From: CAVVSQ01 sp963848825 | Lineage (GTDB): Bacteria; Planctomycetota; Planctomycetia; Gemmatales; Gemmataceae | Direction: 5' to 3' | Assembly: GCA_963848825.1 (NCBI GenBank) | Contig: CAWKFA010000001.1 | Location: 124,001-188,000 of the forward strand | DNA length: 64,000 nucleotides | Shown here: positions 48,508 through 57,998 of the stretch, in pieces | Layout: every line of letters begins with the position of its first letter | Position numbering within the stretch: position 1 is the stretch's first letter | Position numbers and translations under genes: made by a program | Notes under the pieces: model-generated | Told to the model about the DNA's origin: nothing | The model's database searches: none | Seen by the model: the letters and a program-made list of their open reading frames with translations, nothing else

Positions 48508-49383
48508 CTACCTGGTGTGTTCATTGAGCACGCGCCGCAAATAGGTGCCGTATTCGCTGCTGCCGTAGCCGTCCGCCAGTTTAGCCAACTGGCCGGCATC
48601 GATAAAGCCCTTGTTGAGGGCGACTTCTTCGATGCAGGCGATTTTTAGCCCCTGGCGCTGTTCCAATGTTTGCACAAAAAGCGAGGAAGAGGTCAGGGAA
48701 TCAAAGGTGCCGGCATCGAGCCAGGCCACGCCGCGACCCAAAGGGGTGACCGTAAGTTGGCCAGCACGGAGATAATGAAGATTGACATCCGTGATCTCTA
48801 GTTCGCCCCGCCCGGATGGTGTCAGTCCCCTGGCTATTTCGGCGACGTGGCGATCATAAAAATAAAGGCCGGTCACCGCCCAGTTGGAGCGCGGCCTGGC
48901 GGGTTTTTCTTCCAAACTTATGGCGCGGAAATCCTTGTTGAATTCGACAACCCCAAAGCGCTGGGGATCACTAACATAGTAGGCGAATACATGGGCGCCG
49001 GCCGTCAACTGCGCAGACTTGATCAGAAGGTGCATGAGGTCGTGGGCGAAAAAGATATTGTCGCCCAGAATAAGGCACACCGGGCTATCCTTGATGAAGT
49101 CTTCGCCGATTAAAAATGCCTGGGCGATGCCAGCCGGCTTCGGCTGAACTTGGTAGGACAGGGACAGGCCCAGTTCACTGCCATCGCCCAGCAGCTCTTC
49201 GATGCGCGAGGTATCGCGTGGCGTGCTGATAATCAGGATTTCGCGTATGCCGGCCAGCATCAATACGGACAAGGGGTAGAAAATAACCGGCTTGTCATAA
49301 ACCGGCAACAGTTGCTTGCTGACTGCCTTGGTGAGGGGAGAAAGACGCGATCCGCTTCCCCCGGCCAAAAGTATGCCCTTCAT
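48508..49383 (-). CDS. rmlA: Glucose-1-phosphate thymidylyltransferase
   Basis: A 291-residue enzyme making dTDP-glucose from dTTP and glucose 1-phosphate. Family motifs: MKGILLAGGSGSRLSPLT, AVSKQLLPVYDKPVIFYPL, LILGDNIFF, VEFNKDFRAISLEEKP and VAWLDAGTFDSL. Start at 49383 gives the usual N-terminus. It heads the minus-strand sugar operon. Its start lies 14 bases from the divergent rmlC start. Confidence 0.96.
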   Translation of the reverse strand: MKGILLAGGSGSRLSPLTKAVSKQLLPVYDKPVIFYPLSVLMLAGIREILIISTPRDTSRIEELLGDGSELGLSLSYQVQPKPAGIAQAFLIGEDFIKDSPVCLILGDNIFFAHDLMHLLIKSAQLTAGAHVFAYYVSDPQRFGVVEFNKDFRAISLEEKPARPRSNWAVTGLYFYDRHVAEIARGLTPSGRGELEITDVNLHYLRAGQLTVTPLGRGVAWLDAGTFDSLTSSSLFVQTLEQRQGLKIACIEEVALNKGFIDAGQLAKLADGYGSSEYGTYLRRVLNEHTR

Positions 49384-49397
49384 GAAGGAGATCCTCT
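49384..49397. promoter_or_regulatory. Shared 14-base divergent Shine-Dalgarno region
   Basis: Between the rmlA and rmlC start codons lies GAAGGAGATCCTCT. Read forward it gives AAGGAG for rmlC; read backward it gives AGAGGAT for rmlA. Each gene therefore carries its ribosome site here, and both promoters must lie within the opposite coding region. Confidence 0.6.
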
Positions 49398-49946
49398 ATG
49401 GAAGTCACCCCGCTACCACTTTCCGGGCTGTTGCTGGTGAAACTTCGTCTCTTCCGGGACACGCGGGGGTTCTTTGTGGAACGCTTCCAGGCAGATGCTT
49501 TTCAAAAGCATGGGCTGCCAATCCACTTCGCCCAGGATAATCATTCCCGTTCTTTGCCGGGCGTCCTGCGGGGCCTTCATTATCAGGCCAATCCGGGGCA
49601 GGGGAAACTCGTCGGCGTAGTCCGCGGGAGCATCTGGGACGTCGTTGTTGATTTAAGGGCCAGCTCAACTACCTTCGGCCAAAGCTTTGGGATTGAGCTT
49701 AGCGACGACAATGGCCTGGAATTGTGGGTCCCCCAGGGTTTTGGCCATGGCTTTTGCGTTTTGGGAGACGGGTCGGCCGACGTCGTCTACAAGGTCGATA
49801 CTCCCTACCAACCCGCGGGCGAGGGAGGCATTCACTGGGCCGACTCCAAACTCAACATTCGCTGGCCAATTACCAATCCCACGGTTTCCACCAGGGACAA
49901 TGAACTGCGAAGTTTCGCCGATTATTGTAAGCGCCCGGTATTTTAG
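49398..49946 (+). CDS. rmlC: dTDP-4-dehydrorhamnose 3,5-epimerase
   Basis: A 182-residue cupin enzyme inverting carbons 3 and 5 of the keto-sugar. Typical segments: GFFVERFQADAFQKHGL, FAQDNHSRSLPGVLRGLHYQ (catalytic His), GVVRGSIWDVVVDLR, and LWVPQGFGHGFCVL. ATG 49398 with AAGGAG nine bases ahead. It diverges from rmlA and converges on the LegC-like gene. With rmlA and rmlB this gives three of the four L-rhamnose genes. Confidence 0.94.
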   Translation: MEVTPLPLSGLLLVKLRLFRDTRGFFVERFQADAFQKHGLPIHFAQDNHSRSLPGVLRGLHYQANPGQGKLVGVVRGSIWDVVVDLRASSTTFGQSFGIELSDDNGLELWVPQGFGHGFCVLGDGSADVVYKVDTPYQPAGEGGIHWADSKLNIRWPITNPTVSTRDNELRSFADYCKRPVF

Positions 49947-49970
49947 TTCGCCAGTACCTTCCAGTCTGTG

Positions 49971-51197
49971 TCAGGCGGCGATTCTCTGTTGGCCATGAAC
50001 ACAGCCCAAAATAACGTCGATCACGCGACGCTGCTGAACCTCTGTCAATCCCACGGAGGAGGGCAGGCTCAACGCGTCACGGCCTATCCGGTCTGCGACA
50101 GGGCAGGCTCGCGGCGGCAGATACTGAAAGCTTGGGCTCTGATGCAACGGCTGCCACAGCGGCCGGGCCTGAATTCGCTCCGCGGCCAGGCGCTTGAGCA
50201 AGTCGCGGCTACCAAGGCCACACACCGACTGGTCAACCAGCACCGTGGAAAGCCAGTTCGTACTGAATGCCCAGGCGGCTTCGGGCAACATTCGAACTGA
50301 CGGGCAATCGGCGAAGGCCTGTTCGTACCGGTCCGCGATGCGCCGCTTTTGGGCCACGTAGTCTGCAAGCACTTCCAACTGGGCAACGCCCAGCGCGGCC
50401 TGGAGATTGGTGAGGCGGTAGTTAAAGCCCATCTCGTGGTGGACATATTCCACCGGGTCGTCTTTCGCCTGTGTCGTCAAGTAGCGGGCGCGCTCGGCAT
50501 AGTGCGCATTGTTGGTGACAAGCATCCCGCCACCGCCGGTGGTTATGATTTTGTTGCCGTTAAAGCTCAGGCAAGCCATGTCGCCAAGTTGACCGACCTT
50601 TTGAGCTACGCCGCGAGGGTCGTGATAGCGTGCCCCCAGGGCTTCGGCCGCATCTTCGATCACAATCAGACCATATTTGTGAGCCAGGTCCAGAATCGGT
50701 TGCATGTCGACCGGATGACCGAGCACGTGTACCGGTACGATCGCGGTGACTTTGCGGCCGCTGGACCGGTTGTAGAGACAGCCGTCGCGCCATTCGCAAC
50801 CGCTTTGCAAAAAGACGATGACTTGCTCGGTATCCATCTGACCGTAGACGGGGTCGCAGTCGATGAAGACTGGAATAGCGCCCACGTAACGGATGGCATT
50901 GGCGGATGCAATGAAAGTGAGCGTGGAAACCAGCACCTCCTCATCCGGCTTGACTCCTGCGACCACCAGAGCGGTGTGCAGGGCGGCGGTGCCGGTGGAG
51001 GTAGCTACCGCGAACCGGGTACCCACAGTGGTGGCGGCAAGTTCTTCGAAGCGTTCGACGAAGGGGCCAACCGACGACACCCATTCGGTGTCCAGGCATT
51101 GCTTGACATAAGTCCAGGCCGCTTCCCCCTTGATATGCGGCACGCACAGGGGGATGAAGCCATGGGGCGCGGAGCCGGGCTCAAACGACGTAGACAC
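49971..51197 (-). CDS. legC: LegC-type sugar aminotransferase (DegT family)
   Basis: About 408 residues, PLP enzyme. IPLCVPHIKGEAAWTYVKQC, then LDTEWVSSVGPFVERFEELAA closely follow LegC N-termini; VIEDAAEALGARY and the PLP-lysine segment CLSFNGNKIITTGGGGML are standard for the family. It probably aminates the 4-keto sugar made by the LegB-like enzyme upstream. Start GTG 51197 overlaps the end of that gene by 17 bases; longer frames run inside it. Confidence 0.85.
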   Translation of the reverse strand: MSTSFEPGSAPHGFIPLCVPHIKGEAAWTYVKQCLDTEWVSSVGPFVERFEELAATTVGTRFAVATSTGTAALHTALVVAGVKPDEEVLVSTLTFIASANAIRYVGAIPVFIDCDPVYGQMDTEQVIVFLQSGCEWRDGCLYNRSSGRKVTAIVPVHVLGHPVDMQPILDLAHKYGLIVIEDAAEALGARYHDPRGVAQKVGQLGDMACLSFNGNKIITTGGGGMLVTNNAHYAERARYLTTQAKDDPVEYVHHEMGFNYRLTNLQAALGVAQLEVLADYVAQKRRIADRYEQAFADCPSVRMLPEAAWAFSTNWLSTVLVDQSVCGLGSRDLLKRLAAERIQARPLWQPLHQSPSFQYLPPRACPVADRIGRDALSLPSSVGLTEVQQRRVIDVILGCVHGQQRIAA

Positions 51198-52164
51198 CGG
51201 TACGGTACCTCCCCTGGTTTTCGCGCAGCCAGGCAATGGTGCGCTGCAAGCCTTCCTCCAGACCGACTTTCGGCTCCCACGCCAACAACGTGCGTGCGCG
51301 GGAATTGTCCGCCAGCAGGCGCTCGACTTCGCTATTCTCGGGTCGCAAGCGTTTCTCTTCGGATTGAACGTCAATCGGTTTGCCGACCAGCCGGGCGATA
51401 ACTTGAACCAGGTTGCCGACACTGATTTCCTTGCCGGACCCCAGGTTGATTGTCTGGCCAATCGCTTGCGGTTCGGCAGCGGTGCGCAAGAAGCCATCGA
51501 CAGTGTTGGCCACGAAGTTGAGGTCGCGTGTCGGGCTAAGATTGCCCAATTTCACCGTCTGGCCCGTCAAGGCCTGAGTGATAATGGTGGGGATAACGGC
51601 GCGGGCCGACTGGCGCGGTCCGAAGGTGTTGAAAGGCCTCACGGTGACGGCCGGCACTCCAAACGAACAATGGAACGCCTCCACCATTTTGTCGGCGCCG
51701 ATCTTGCTCGCGGAATAAGGGGACTGCCCCTGGAGTGGGTGCGCCTCGGTGATGGGGACGAAGCGAGCAGTGCCATACACCTCGCTGGTCGACGTGTGCA
51801 CCAACCGCTCGATTTTCAAGTCGCGGGCCGCCTGGAGGACATTGAGCGTGCCCTCAATGTTGGTGCGTACATAGGAGGCGGGCGCCTGGTAAGAATAAGG
51901 AATGGCGATAAGCGCCGCGAGGTGGAATACCACTTCGGTGCCCTCGACCGCCGCGCGAACACTCGCCTGGTCAGCGATGTCGCCCGCGAGCACCTCGATG
52001 TCAGCCTTGCGCGGCGAGTGGTCAAGCCAGCCCCAGCTGCCCAAGGCGTTGTAATGGACCAGGGCGCACGCGCGTGCGCCCAACTCGACAAGCCGCTCGG
52101 TAAGGTGGCTGCCGATGAAACCGCCGGCACCTGTAACCAGCACGCGTTTACCTTGCCAATTCAA
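51181..52164 (-). CDS. legB: LegB-like NAD-dependent nucleotide-sugar 4,6-dehydratase
   Basis: A 327-residue SDR enzyme: VLVTGAGGFIGSHLTERLVE, STSEVYGTA, the catalytic YSASKIGADK (YxxxK) and RPFNTFGPRQSARAVIPT. The gene order PtmE-LegB-LegC and the sequence fit the GDP-sugar dehydratase of legionaminic acid synthesis. TTG start at 52164, with GGAGGT 7 bases upstream; its first bases overlap the preceding stop (TTGA). Confidence 0.85.
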   Translation of the reverse strand: MNWQGKRVLVTGAGGFIGSHLTERLVELGARACALVHYNALGSWGWLDHSPRKADIEVLAGDIADQASVRAAVEGTEVVFHLAALIAIPYSYQAPASYVRTNIEGTLNVLQAARDLKIERLVHTSTSEVYGTARFVPITEAHPLQGQSPYSASKIGADKMVEAFHCSFGVPAVTVRPFNTFGPRQSARAVIPTIITQALTGQTVKLGNLSPTRDLNFVANTVDGFLRTAAEPQAIGQTINLGSGKEISVGNLVQVIARLVGKPIDVQSEEKRLRPENSEVERLLADNSRARTLLAWEPKVGLEEGLQRTIAWLRENQGRYRTGVYVV

Positions 52165-53276
52165 GCAGCGAACCTCCCGGCCTTGATGTCCTGTAGCGCC
52201 TGATCGTAGTCTCCGTGTCGGCCGATATCGAGCCAGTATTCCAGGATTGGAAAACAAACGAGGCGATGCTTGGCTTCGATAAGGCAGTTAATGAGGTCGG
52301 TCATATCGAAGCGCTGGCCACGGGGTATGTAGTCGTGTGCCCGTGGTTCTAACAAATAGATGCCCGCGTTGACGAAAAACGTAAGCGATGGTTTTTCGAC
52401 GACTTTGCGAACGTACGCGCCGTCGCTCTCGATCACGCCGTAGGGTACTTTAACCTCGTACTTCCGCACTCCCACCGTAAGTATTGCCTCATGTTCCTGA
52501 TGGTAAGCGAGGAGCGCTCGCAAGTCCACGTCCGTTAAAATGTCGCCGTTCATCACGAGCAAGGTTTCTTCCGGGCTGTCCAGAAGGCCCAGGGCGCCGG
52601 CCGTGCCGAGCGGCTTGTCCTCGGCCACGTAATTCAGCTCGATGCCGAACTTATCGCCGTTGCCGAAGTGCTCGATGATCTTCTCTGCCTTGTAATGCGT
52701 TGTCACATTGACGCGGCGTATGCCGCTGGACTGGAGTTGACGAAGGATCAGCTCAAGCAAGGGGCGATCGCCCACCGGAAGCATGGGTTTGGGCAAATCC
52801 GCGGTCAGCGGCCGCAGACGGGTCCCAAACCCCCCCGCCATGACGACGGCCTGCATCGGCAGCCGCTCAAAAGGCAGCAGCTCGTCCATGGTCACGAGAT
52901 CGACCACGCGGTTTTGCTTGTCTACCAGAGGAATTTGATGCAGGACCTTGTCTTGCATCAGTTTTAGCAACGTGGCCGAACTGGAGCCCGCCGGCGCCGT
53001 CACCGGCCGTGGATAGAGCGAGTTCTTTTTCTGTTCCAGTAGTCCCGAGATCTGAGTTTCTAGCGATTGGCCCAACAGAATCCAGCGCCGAACATCGCCA
53101 TCGGTAACGGTGCCTACCAGCGTGCCTTGCAGGTCGGTAATGAGGATGATGCCCTTGCCGTGCTTGTCGATATGATCGATCGCCTCGCGAAAGGTGGTGG
53201 TGACGGGCAGGCAAAATGCCGCGACGTCACGGACCTTCGATTGGGTACGAAAGATCTTGTCACCGGCACGAGTCAT
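52161..53276 (-). CDS. CBS-domain nucleotidyltransferase (PtmE-like)
   Basis: A 371-residue protein: two CBS-type repeats (about residues 15-125, GIILITDLQGTLVGTVTDGD and QIPLVDKQNRVVDLVTMDEL), then a sugar-nucleotidyltransferase domain (VVMAGGFGTRLRPLTADLPKPML, VMNGDILTDVD, YWLDIGRHGDYDQA). This is the PtmE layout that makes GDP-glucosamine for legionaminic acid in Campylobacter. ATG 53276 follows AAAGGAAG. An 818-residue frame linking it to the preceding gene is an artefact of a frame break. Confidence 0.82.
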   Translation of the reverse strand: MTRAGDKIFRTQSKVRDVAAFCLPVTTTFREAIDHIDKHGKGIILITDLQGTLVGTVTDGDVRRWILLGQSLETQISGLLEQKKNSLYPRPVTAPAGSSSATLLKLMQDKVLHQIPLVDKQNRVVDLVTMDELLPFERLPMQAVVMAGGFGTRLRPLTADLPKPMLPVGDRPLLELILRQLQSSGIRRVNVTTHYKAEKIIEHFGNGDKFGIELNYVAEDKPLGTAGALGLLDSPEETLLVMNGDILTDVDLRALLAYHQEHEAILTVGVRKYEVKVPYGVIESDGAYVRKVVEKPSLTFFVNAGIYLLEPRAHDYIPRGQRFDMTDLINCLIEAKHRLVCFPILEYWLDIGRHGDYDQALQDIKAGRFAA

Positions 53277-53379
53277 GGGCTTCCTTTCCCGAAAAGAACG
53301 CAACGTTTCTTGAGCACCGTGAGGGCGTCGTTGGCCATGGGCACGCTCCGCGCACCCTTGGCTCAGAAACGCAAAACCA

Positions 53380-54617
53380 TTATGCCGCCTGGACCGCGAG
53401 GGGAGCTTCCCAAATGGGGTGCCGCAGACGCCAGTTGCCGCGTTCCCGTTTCCAAAGGTGGGGTGAGCCGCCTTTTCGCAGAGCTCCATGAAATGATCCG
53501 GCTTCATTTCCAGATAGTCCAAGATTTCCTGGTAATGCTTGATCGGAAACTCGCCGTCGAAGCGTTGGACCAAAGTCACCCCCTCCTCGCGGGTCAGGTG
53601 CTGGTTGCGAATTTCCTGGGAGGCATCATAGGTGGCCCGTCCGAGCCCAAACTTGATCCAGGTCGTGTAATAATGGAAGCCGTCGATCTTGTCGTCGAGG
53701 CTATTGTACTTGCTGTAGGTCCCTTCGGTGCGGAAAGGGTTCGCCTGAAAACCGGTATGTTCCGCCGCGTAATAGTAACATTCTTGCGGCGTCCATTTGA
53801 GATAATAGCCCAAATAATGTACTTCGAGGGCCGAGGCCTCCAGAGCCTGGGCATCGGCGGGCAAATAGGCGAGCAGGTCGTTCTTGCTGACCTTATACTT
53901 CTCCATCAGCTCCGGCACCCGCACTCCAGCGAGATAGAGGTCGTCCAGGTGTTGCATCGTGAAGTAGGATTTGTCGCGCAGGGAGGTATTATTGTCCGCG
54001 ACGGGGTTGCCGTATTCCGCTTCATTTTCACCGTAGAAAATGAGGGGTATGCCGTATTGCATGGCAATCTTGGGCGCCAGGTTTTTCTGTCCCAGGATAA
54101 ATGTCTGAAAAGGATGCAGTAGGTTTTCGATGGAGAGCCGGGTGAGCAGCTTCATCATGCGGCCGTTTTGCTTGAAGGTGACGTTGTCGAAGCCGCCGAT
54201 TTCCAGCCAGTTGCGGTAGTTCTGCCAGCCAATGTCCGTGTACAGAATGGGCGGCCAGGTGCAGGTAAGCGGGTGCATTCCGTACTTGTACTTGAGCACA
54301 TGGGCCTGGAAACAGCTATCCTTGCCGCCGCTGCCAGGCACCAAACAGTCGTAGGAACCATCTTTACTGCGATAGCGGTCCAGCAGCTTGACGAGTTCCT
54401 GTTCGCGGGCGCTCCAATCGATGTTGAATTTGCGTTCCGCATGGTGGCACGCGTCGCAGATGCCATTGGCGTCGATGTTCATCGTCGGCGCTTTGCGATC
54501 CGGTTTATGCTTGTGCTCCGGAAAGGAACAGGGGCGCTGGTTGGACATCACGCAGCGACGGCAGTAGACGACATTTTCCGGCAATCCATATAGCGTCTGC
54601 ATTTTTTCATGCGGCAT
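53380..54617 (-). CDS. N-acetyl sugar amidotransferase (PseA/WbuX-like, frame break)
   Basis: About 412 residues. Cys clusters YCRRCVMSNQRP and CDACHHAE, and the ATP pyrophosphatase loop PGSGGKDSC. These enzymes convert N-acetyl sugars to acetamidino derivatives, using ammonia from a HisH-type partner. One extra C in the CCCC near 53464 turns CEKAAHPTFGN into HPHLWKRERGNWRLRHPIWE and the true stop at 53380. ATG 54617 overlaps the hisH-like gene by 11 bases. Confidence 0.88.
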
Positions 54618-55317
54618 GGGCGCACTCCTGAGTTAAAGCATGATTGGCAATCATTGTCATCAGGGCCTGGTAGATCCGCAGGCCTTGCTGTCCGCTACGT
54701 TCGGGATGAAACTGGAAGGCGATCACGTTGCCCCGCCGCAGGCTAGAGCAGAATTCGATATGTCCGTAGCGTGTCGTCGACAGAATAACGTCGGCTGCCG
54801 ACGGTTGCACATGATACGAATGGACGAAATACATGAAGGCGCCGTCGGGCAAGCCGTCGAGCGGGGTGTCCCGCCAGGCGTCTTTGACCGGCGCCAGAGG
54901 GTTGACGGGCCGATTGATTCGGTTCCAGCCTACCTGGGGCACTTTCAGGGTGCCGTCCGGGCCACGAGGCTGTTCGAAGCGGATGACTTGCCCCTCGAAG
55001 ATACCCAGCCCGCGATGGTGGCCGAACTCGAAGCCTTCCGACATCAACAGTTGTTGGCCAAGACAAATGCCAATCAATGGCGTGTCGCGCAGCGCCAGGT
55101 CGCGCAGCGGGCTTATCAAGTCGAGCCGGCGCAGGTTGTCCATGGCATCGCCGAAAGCGCCGACACCCGGCAGAATGACGGCGTCGGCAGCGAGGATTTC
55201 CTGTTTGTTGGACGTGACGAGGGAACGAAGTCCGACGCGCTCGCAGGCGTTGCGCACGCTGAAAAGATTGCCCAGGCTATAATCCACGATGGCAACAGTT
55301 GGTGTTTTTGACGGCAT
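54607..55317 (-). CDS. hisH: HisH-like glutamine amidotransferase
   Basis: A 236-residue class I glutamine amidotransferase: VAIVDYSLGNLFSVRNACE, ILPGVGAFGDAMDNL, the nucleophile GICLGQQLL and the HPE pair in QFHPERSG. It overlaps the amidotransferase gene by 11 bases, so it probably supplies ammonia to sugar modification (as in WbuY) and not to histidine synthesis. A HisF-type partner (WbuZ) is absent from the neighbourhood. ATG 55317 is the natural start. Confidence 0.85.
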   Translation of the reverse strand: MPSKTPTVAIVDYSLGNLFSVRNACERVGLRSLVTSNKQEILAADAVILPGVGAFGDAMDNLRRLDLISPLRDLALRDTPLIGICLGQQLLMSEGFEFGHHRGLGIFEGQVIRFEQPRGPDGTLKVPQVGWNRINRPVNPLAPVKDAWRDTPLDGLPDGAFMYFVHSYHVQPSAADVILSTTRYGHIEFCSSLRRGNVIAFQFHPERSGQQGLRIYQALMTMIANHALTQECAHAA

Positions 55318-55469
55318 TCCGGTTGACCTCCTGCCAATACGCCGGCTCACGCCGCCGCGCCCCGTCCCTGGGGTCGGTCGAAATCTAGCAAAGATCAGTT
55401 TCTCGGACAAGGGCACTTGAAGAGATGCGCCAGGGCACTTTTGGCAAGCCGGCAACAGAAGGCACGATT

Positions 55470-56393
55470 TTATAACTGGCTTGAGTCGATGACTTCATCC
55501 CCCTCGCGCGTGGCCATGTCGACCAGAACCAGACTGGCCGCATAGACGACGAAACGCACCGAGCCGTCCGCCAGCAGCATGTTGGCGCCGCCGGGATGAA
55601 AGCTCCAGGAGTGGTTGGCCTCACAATACAAGGTCGGGTAATAGGTCCCGGTCATTATGGGGCCCGACTTGGGCTCAGGACGAAAATAATCAGGCGCGGG
55701 GCAAGGGCCCTTTTCATAGGGCGCGGCCACATTGGTGCTGTTTTTCATGCCGAGGCCCACGTCTCCCTCCCAATCGCTGTCCCACCATCCCATCGCTCCC
55801 TGCATATCAAGGGCTGGCTGGCTGGGGAAAGGTGGGCGCTCGGCGACGAGCAACGTGTTGCTGGCGCCATCGGTAATTTGCACAAGGCGGGTCTTGGAGT
55901 TTTTGTACATGACTCCTTCAGTCCCTTTTACGCTGTAGCCCTCGACCGCGAGATAAGCCGTCAAGCCATGCGGCGAATTATACGGCGGGAAAATCGACGG
56001 ATCATAATAGGCATCGAGTCCGCGTGGGTCGGATGGGCAGGCATAAAGCACGATGGGGGCGGTTGTCACCTGTTTCCCCTGTTCGATATAGGGAAGGATG
56101 TGCCGCAGCCAGCTATCATTGGTGTATTTTGCCAGGGGCGCGTTGGGGCCGGTACAGGGCGGAAATTGACCGAACGCGTCGTGGTAGTTATGCAGTGCCA
56201 GGCCAATTTGTTTCAGATTATTCTGACATTCCAGGCGTGCGCTGGCCTCGCGAACCTTTTGCACCGCGGGCACCAGGAGCCCTACCAGGATACCAATGAT
56301 CGCGATCACCACCAGCAATTCGATCAGCGTGAAGGCCGTGCGTGTTTTCCACGTTGGCATGGCTACCCTCAGGCGCTCCACGGAGATTTTCAT
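55470..56393 (-). CDS. DUF1559 prepilin-like protein
   Basis: About 307 residues. Prepilin leader RTAFTLIELLVVIAIIGILVGLLVPAV, QNNLKQIGLALHNYHDAFGQFP, central cysteine ACPSDPRGL, ITDGASNTLLVAERP and the terminal HPGGANMLLADGSVRFV: all typical of DUF1559. ATG 56393 (MKISVERL) is preferred; an ATG at 56411 adds six residues. It faces away from an unknown secreted protein gene. Confidence 0.93.
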   Translation of the reverse strand: MKISVERLRVAMPTWKTRTAFTLIELLVVIAIIGILVGLLVPAVQKVREASARLECQNNLKQIGLALHNYHDAFGQFPPCTGPNAPLAKYTNDSWLRHILPYIEQGKQVTTAPIVLYACPSDPRGLDAYYDPSIFPPYNSPHGLTAYLAVEGYSVKGTEGVMYKNSKTRLVQITDGASNTLLVAERPPFPSQPALDMQGAMGWWDSDWEGDVGLGMKNSTNVAAPYEKGPCPAPDYFRPEPKSGPIMTGTYYPTLYCEANHSWSFHPGGANMLLADGSVRFVVYAASLVLVDMATREGDEVIDSSQL

Positions 56394-56545
56394 GACATAG
56401 CCACGTTTCAAGGAAAGCTACCGGCCTGGCCGCCTGAAAAGCTGTTAGACTGGGCGACGCGGCGCCGGTAACCCATGGGACTGGCCCCATTCAAGGATAC
56501 CTAAGTATAATTATAGGTGCGAGCCACCCTCAGGGGAGCGAAATC

Positions 56546-57966
56546 ATGTTTGTCCGCGGCTTCTTGATCGCGTCCCTCACCCTTCTCGGCCTCGGTAATA
56601 TGGGGTTCACGCAACCTGCAGCACCACCACTGGCTCAGGACGAAAATCGTATCGATGAGCTTATTCACAAGCTTGGCAGCAGCAAATTTCAGGAACGGCG
56701 GGCTGCCCAAAAAGAACTGGAGGCCATCGGCGCCCGAGCGCTTGCGCCGCTCAAGAAATTCCAAGGATCGACCGATCCCGAGATAAGCAAACGCTGTGGC
56801 GACCTCGTGCGCGCTATCGAAGAGAAGGTGTTGACGGCGCGGCTACTGGCGCCCAAGCGTGTGCAGGTCAACTTCACCGGACTCCCTGCCCTCCATGCCG
56901 TCGCCGAATTGACCAAGCAGTCCGGTTACCTCATCCAGGTCCGCGGCGACCGCACGAAGCTGGCCGGTAAGAAAACCAGTTTACCCGCTGGCGAGCTTAC
57001 TTTTTGGCAGGCATTCGACCAGTTGTGCGATGACATTGGCCTCGCGGAACAAACGGGAGTGCCGCAGGATCAACATGCCGCCGAATTGATTGGAGCAGGC
57101 GGACGGGTGGATCGGCTGTTCATGGACAATCTCATGGCTGGTGCCAAGTCCGTGGAAATCGTGGCGATTCCGGGCACTCCCAAGAACCGGAACGTCAGTT
57201 ATGCCGGCGCCGTGCGGTCACGGATTTATGCACGCGACGGCAAGGCGAACGGGGAATATCAGTTAACGCTGGAAGTGTCGGCGGAGCCAGGCTTGCAAGA
57301 ATTTACCATTGTCGGCGCGCCAGCTTCGATAAGGCTATTGACGATCAGGGACAGAACCTCGAACTGCGCGCCCAGACGGCACAGGCAAATCCGCCCGCGC
57401 CTGGTTTTGGCGTGGCGGTCGATCCTTTTTTGCAAACCACCGCCAGTCGCCGGCAGTTCAATTTATCTTTCAAAGCGGGCAAGCCCGCTCAGGGCTTCAA
57501 GGAACTTACCGGCACTTTCGCGGCACGGTTGCTGGGGCCGCCAGAAACCATCTTTACCCTGAGCAACGTACTGAACGCCGTCGGCGAATCGGTGAAGAGC
57601 AAAAGTGGCGAAACGTTTACCCTCGCCTCCCTCGAGAAGCTTGATAATGGCGACTACAAGCTGCAAGTTCGGCATGCCAAAGCAAATGCCAACGGGCCTG
57701 GCGTGAGGAATTTTAATGGCGTGATTCAAATGACCGGCGAAGGCAACATACCCAAGGGGATTCCTGAGTTACTCGATGCGCGCGGTGGCAGATTTCAGGT
57801 GATCCAGGTCCCCTTGCAACGTACTTCAATTTCCACGAATTCCACCAGGCGCGAGTTCACGATCATCTATCGCGGCCATAACGAGCCGGAAACGCTCACT
57901 CTCCTTGGTGCTCAACCGGTAATCATCACGATTCCGTTTGCGTTTCGCGATGTGCCCGTGCGCTGA
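56546..57966 (+). CDS. Exported protein of unknown function (frame break)
   Basis: About 473 residues after repair. Signal peptide (FLIASLTLLGLGNMGFTQP), then a HEAT-like helical stretch (LIHKLGSSKFQERRAAQKELEAIGARALAPLKKF), then a large beta-rich part. The frame breaks near 57330; the next frame continues FDKAIDDQGQNLELRAQTAQ and ends in IPFAFRDVPVR. I recognise no family for the beta-rich part. ATG 56546 has a nearby GGGGAG. Confidence 0.65.
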
Positions 57967-57998
57967 AGCCTCGGTAACGCCTGGTTCGGCCGTCACCG

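Noticed and set aside
52161..54617. An 818-residue open frame joining the N-acetyl sugar amidotransferase to the CBS-nucleotidyltransferase
   Set aside because: The middle 60 residues are low-quality sequence; one extra C near 53464 gives a natural C-terminus and stop at 53380, and the second gene has its own ATG with a good ribosome site.
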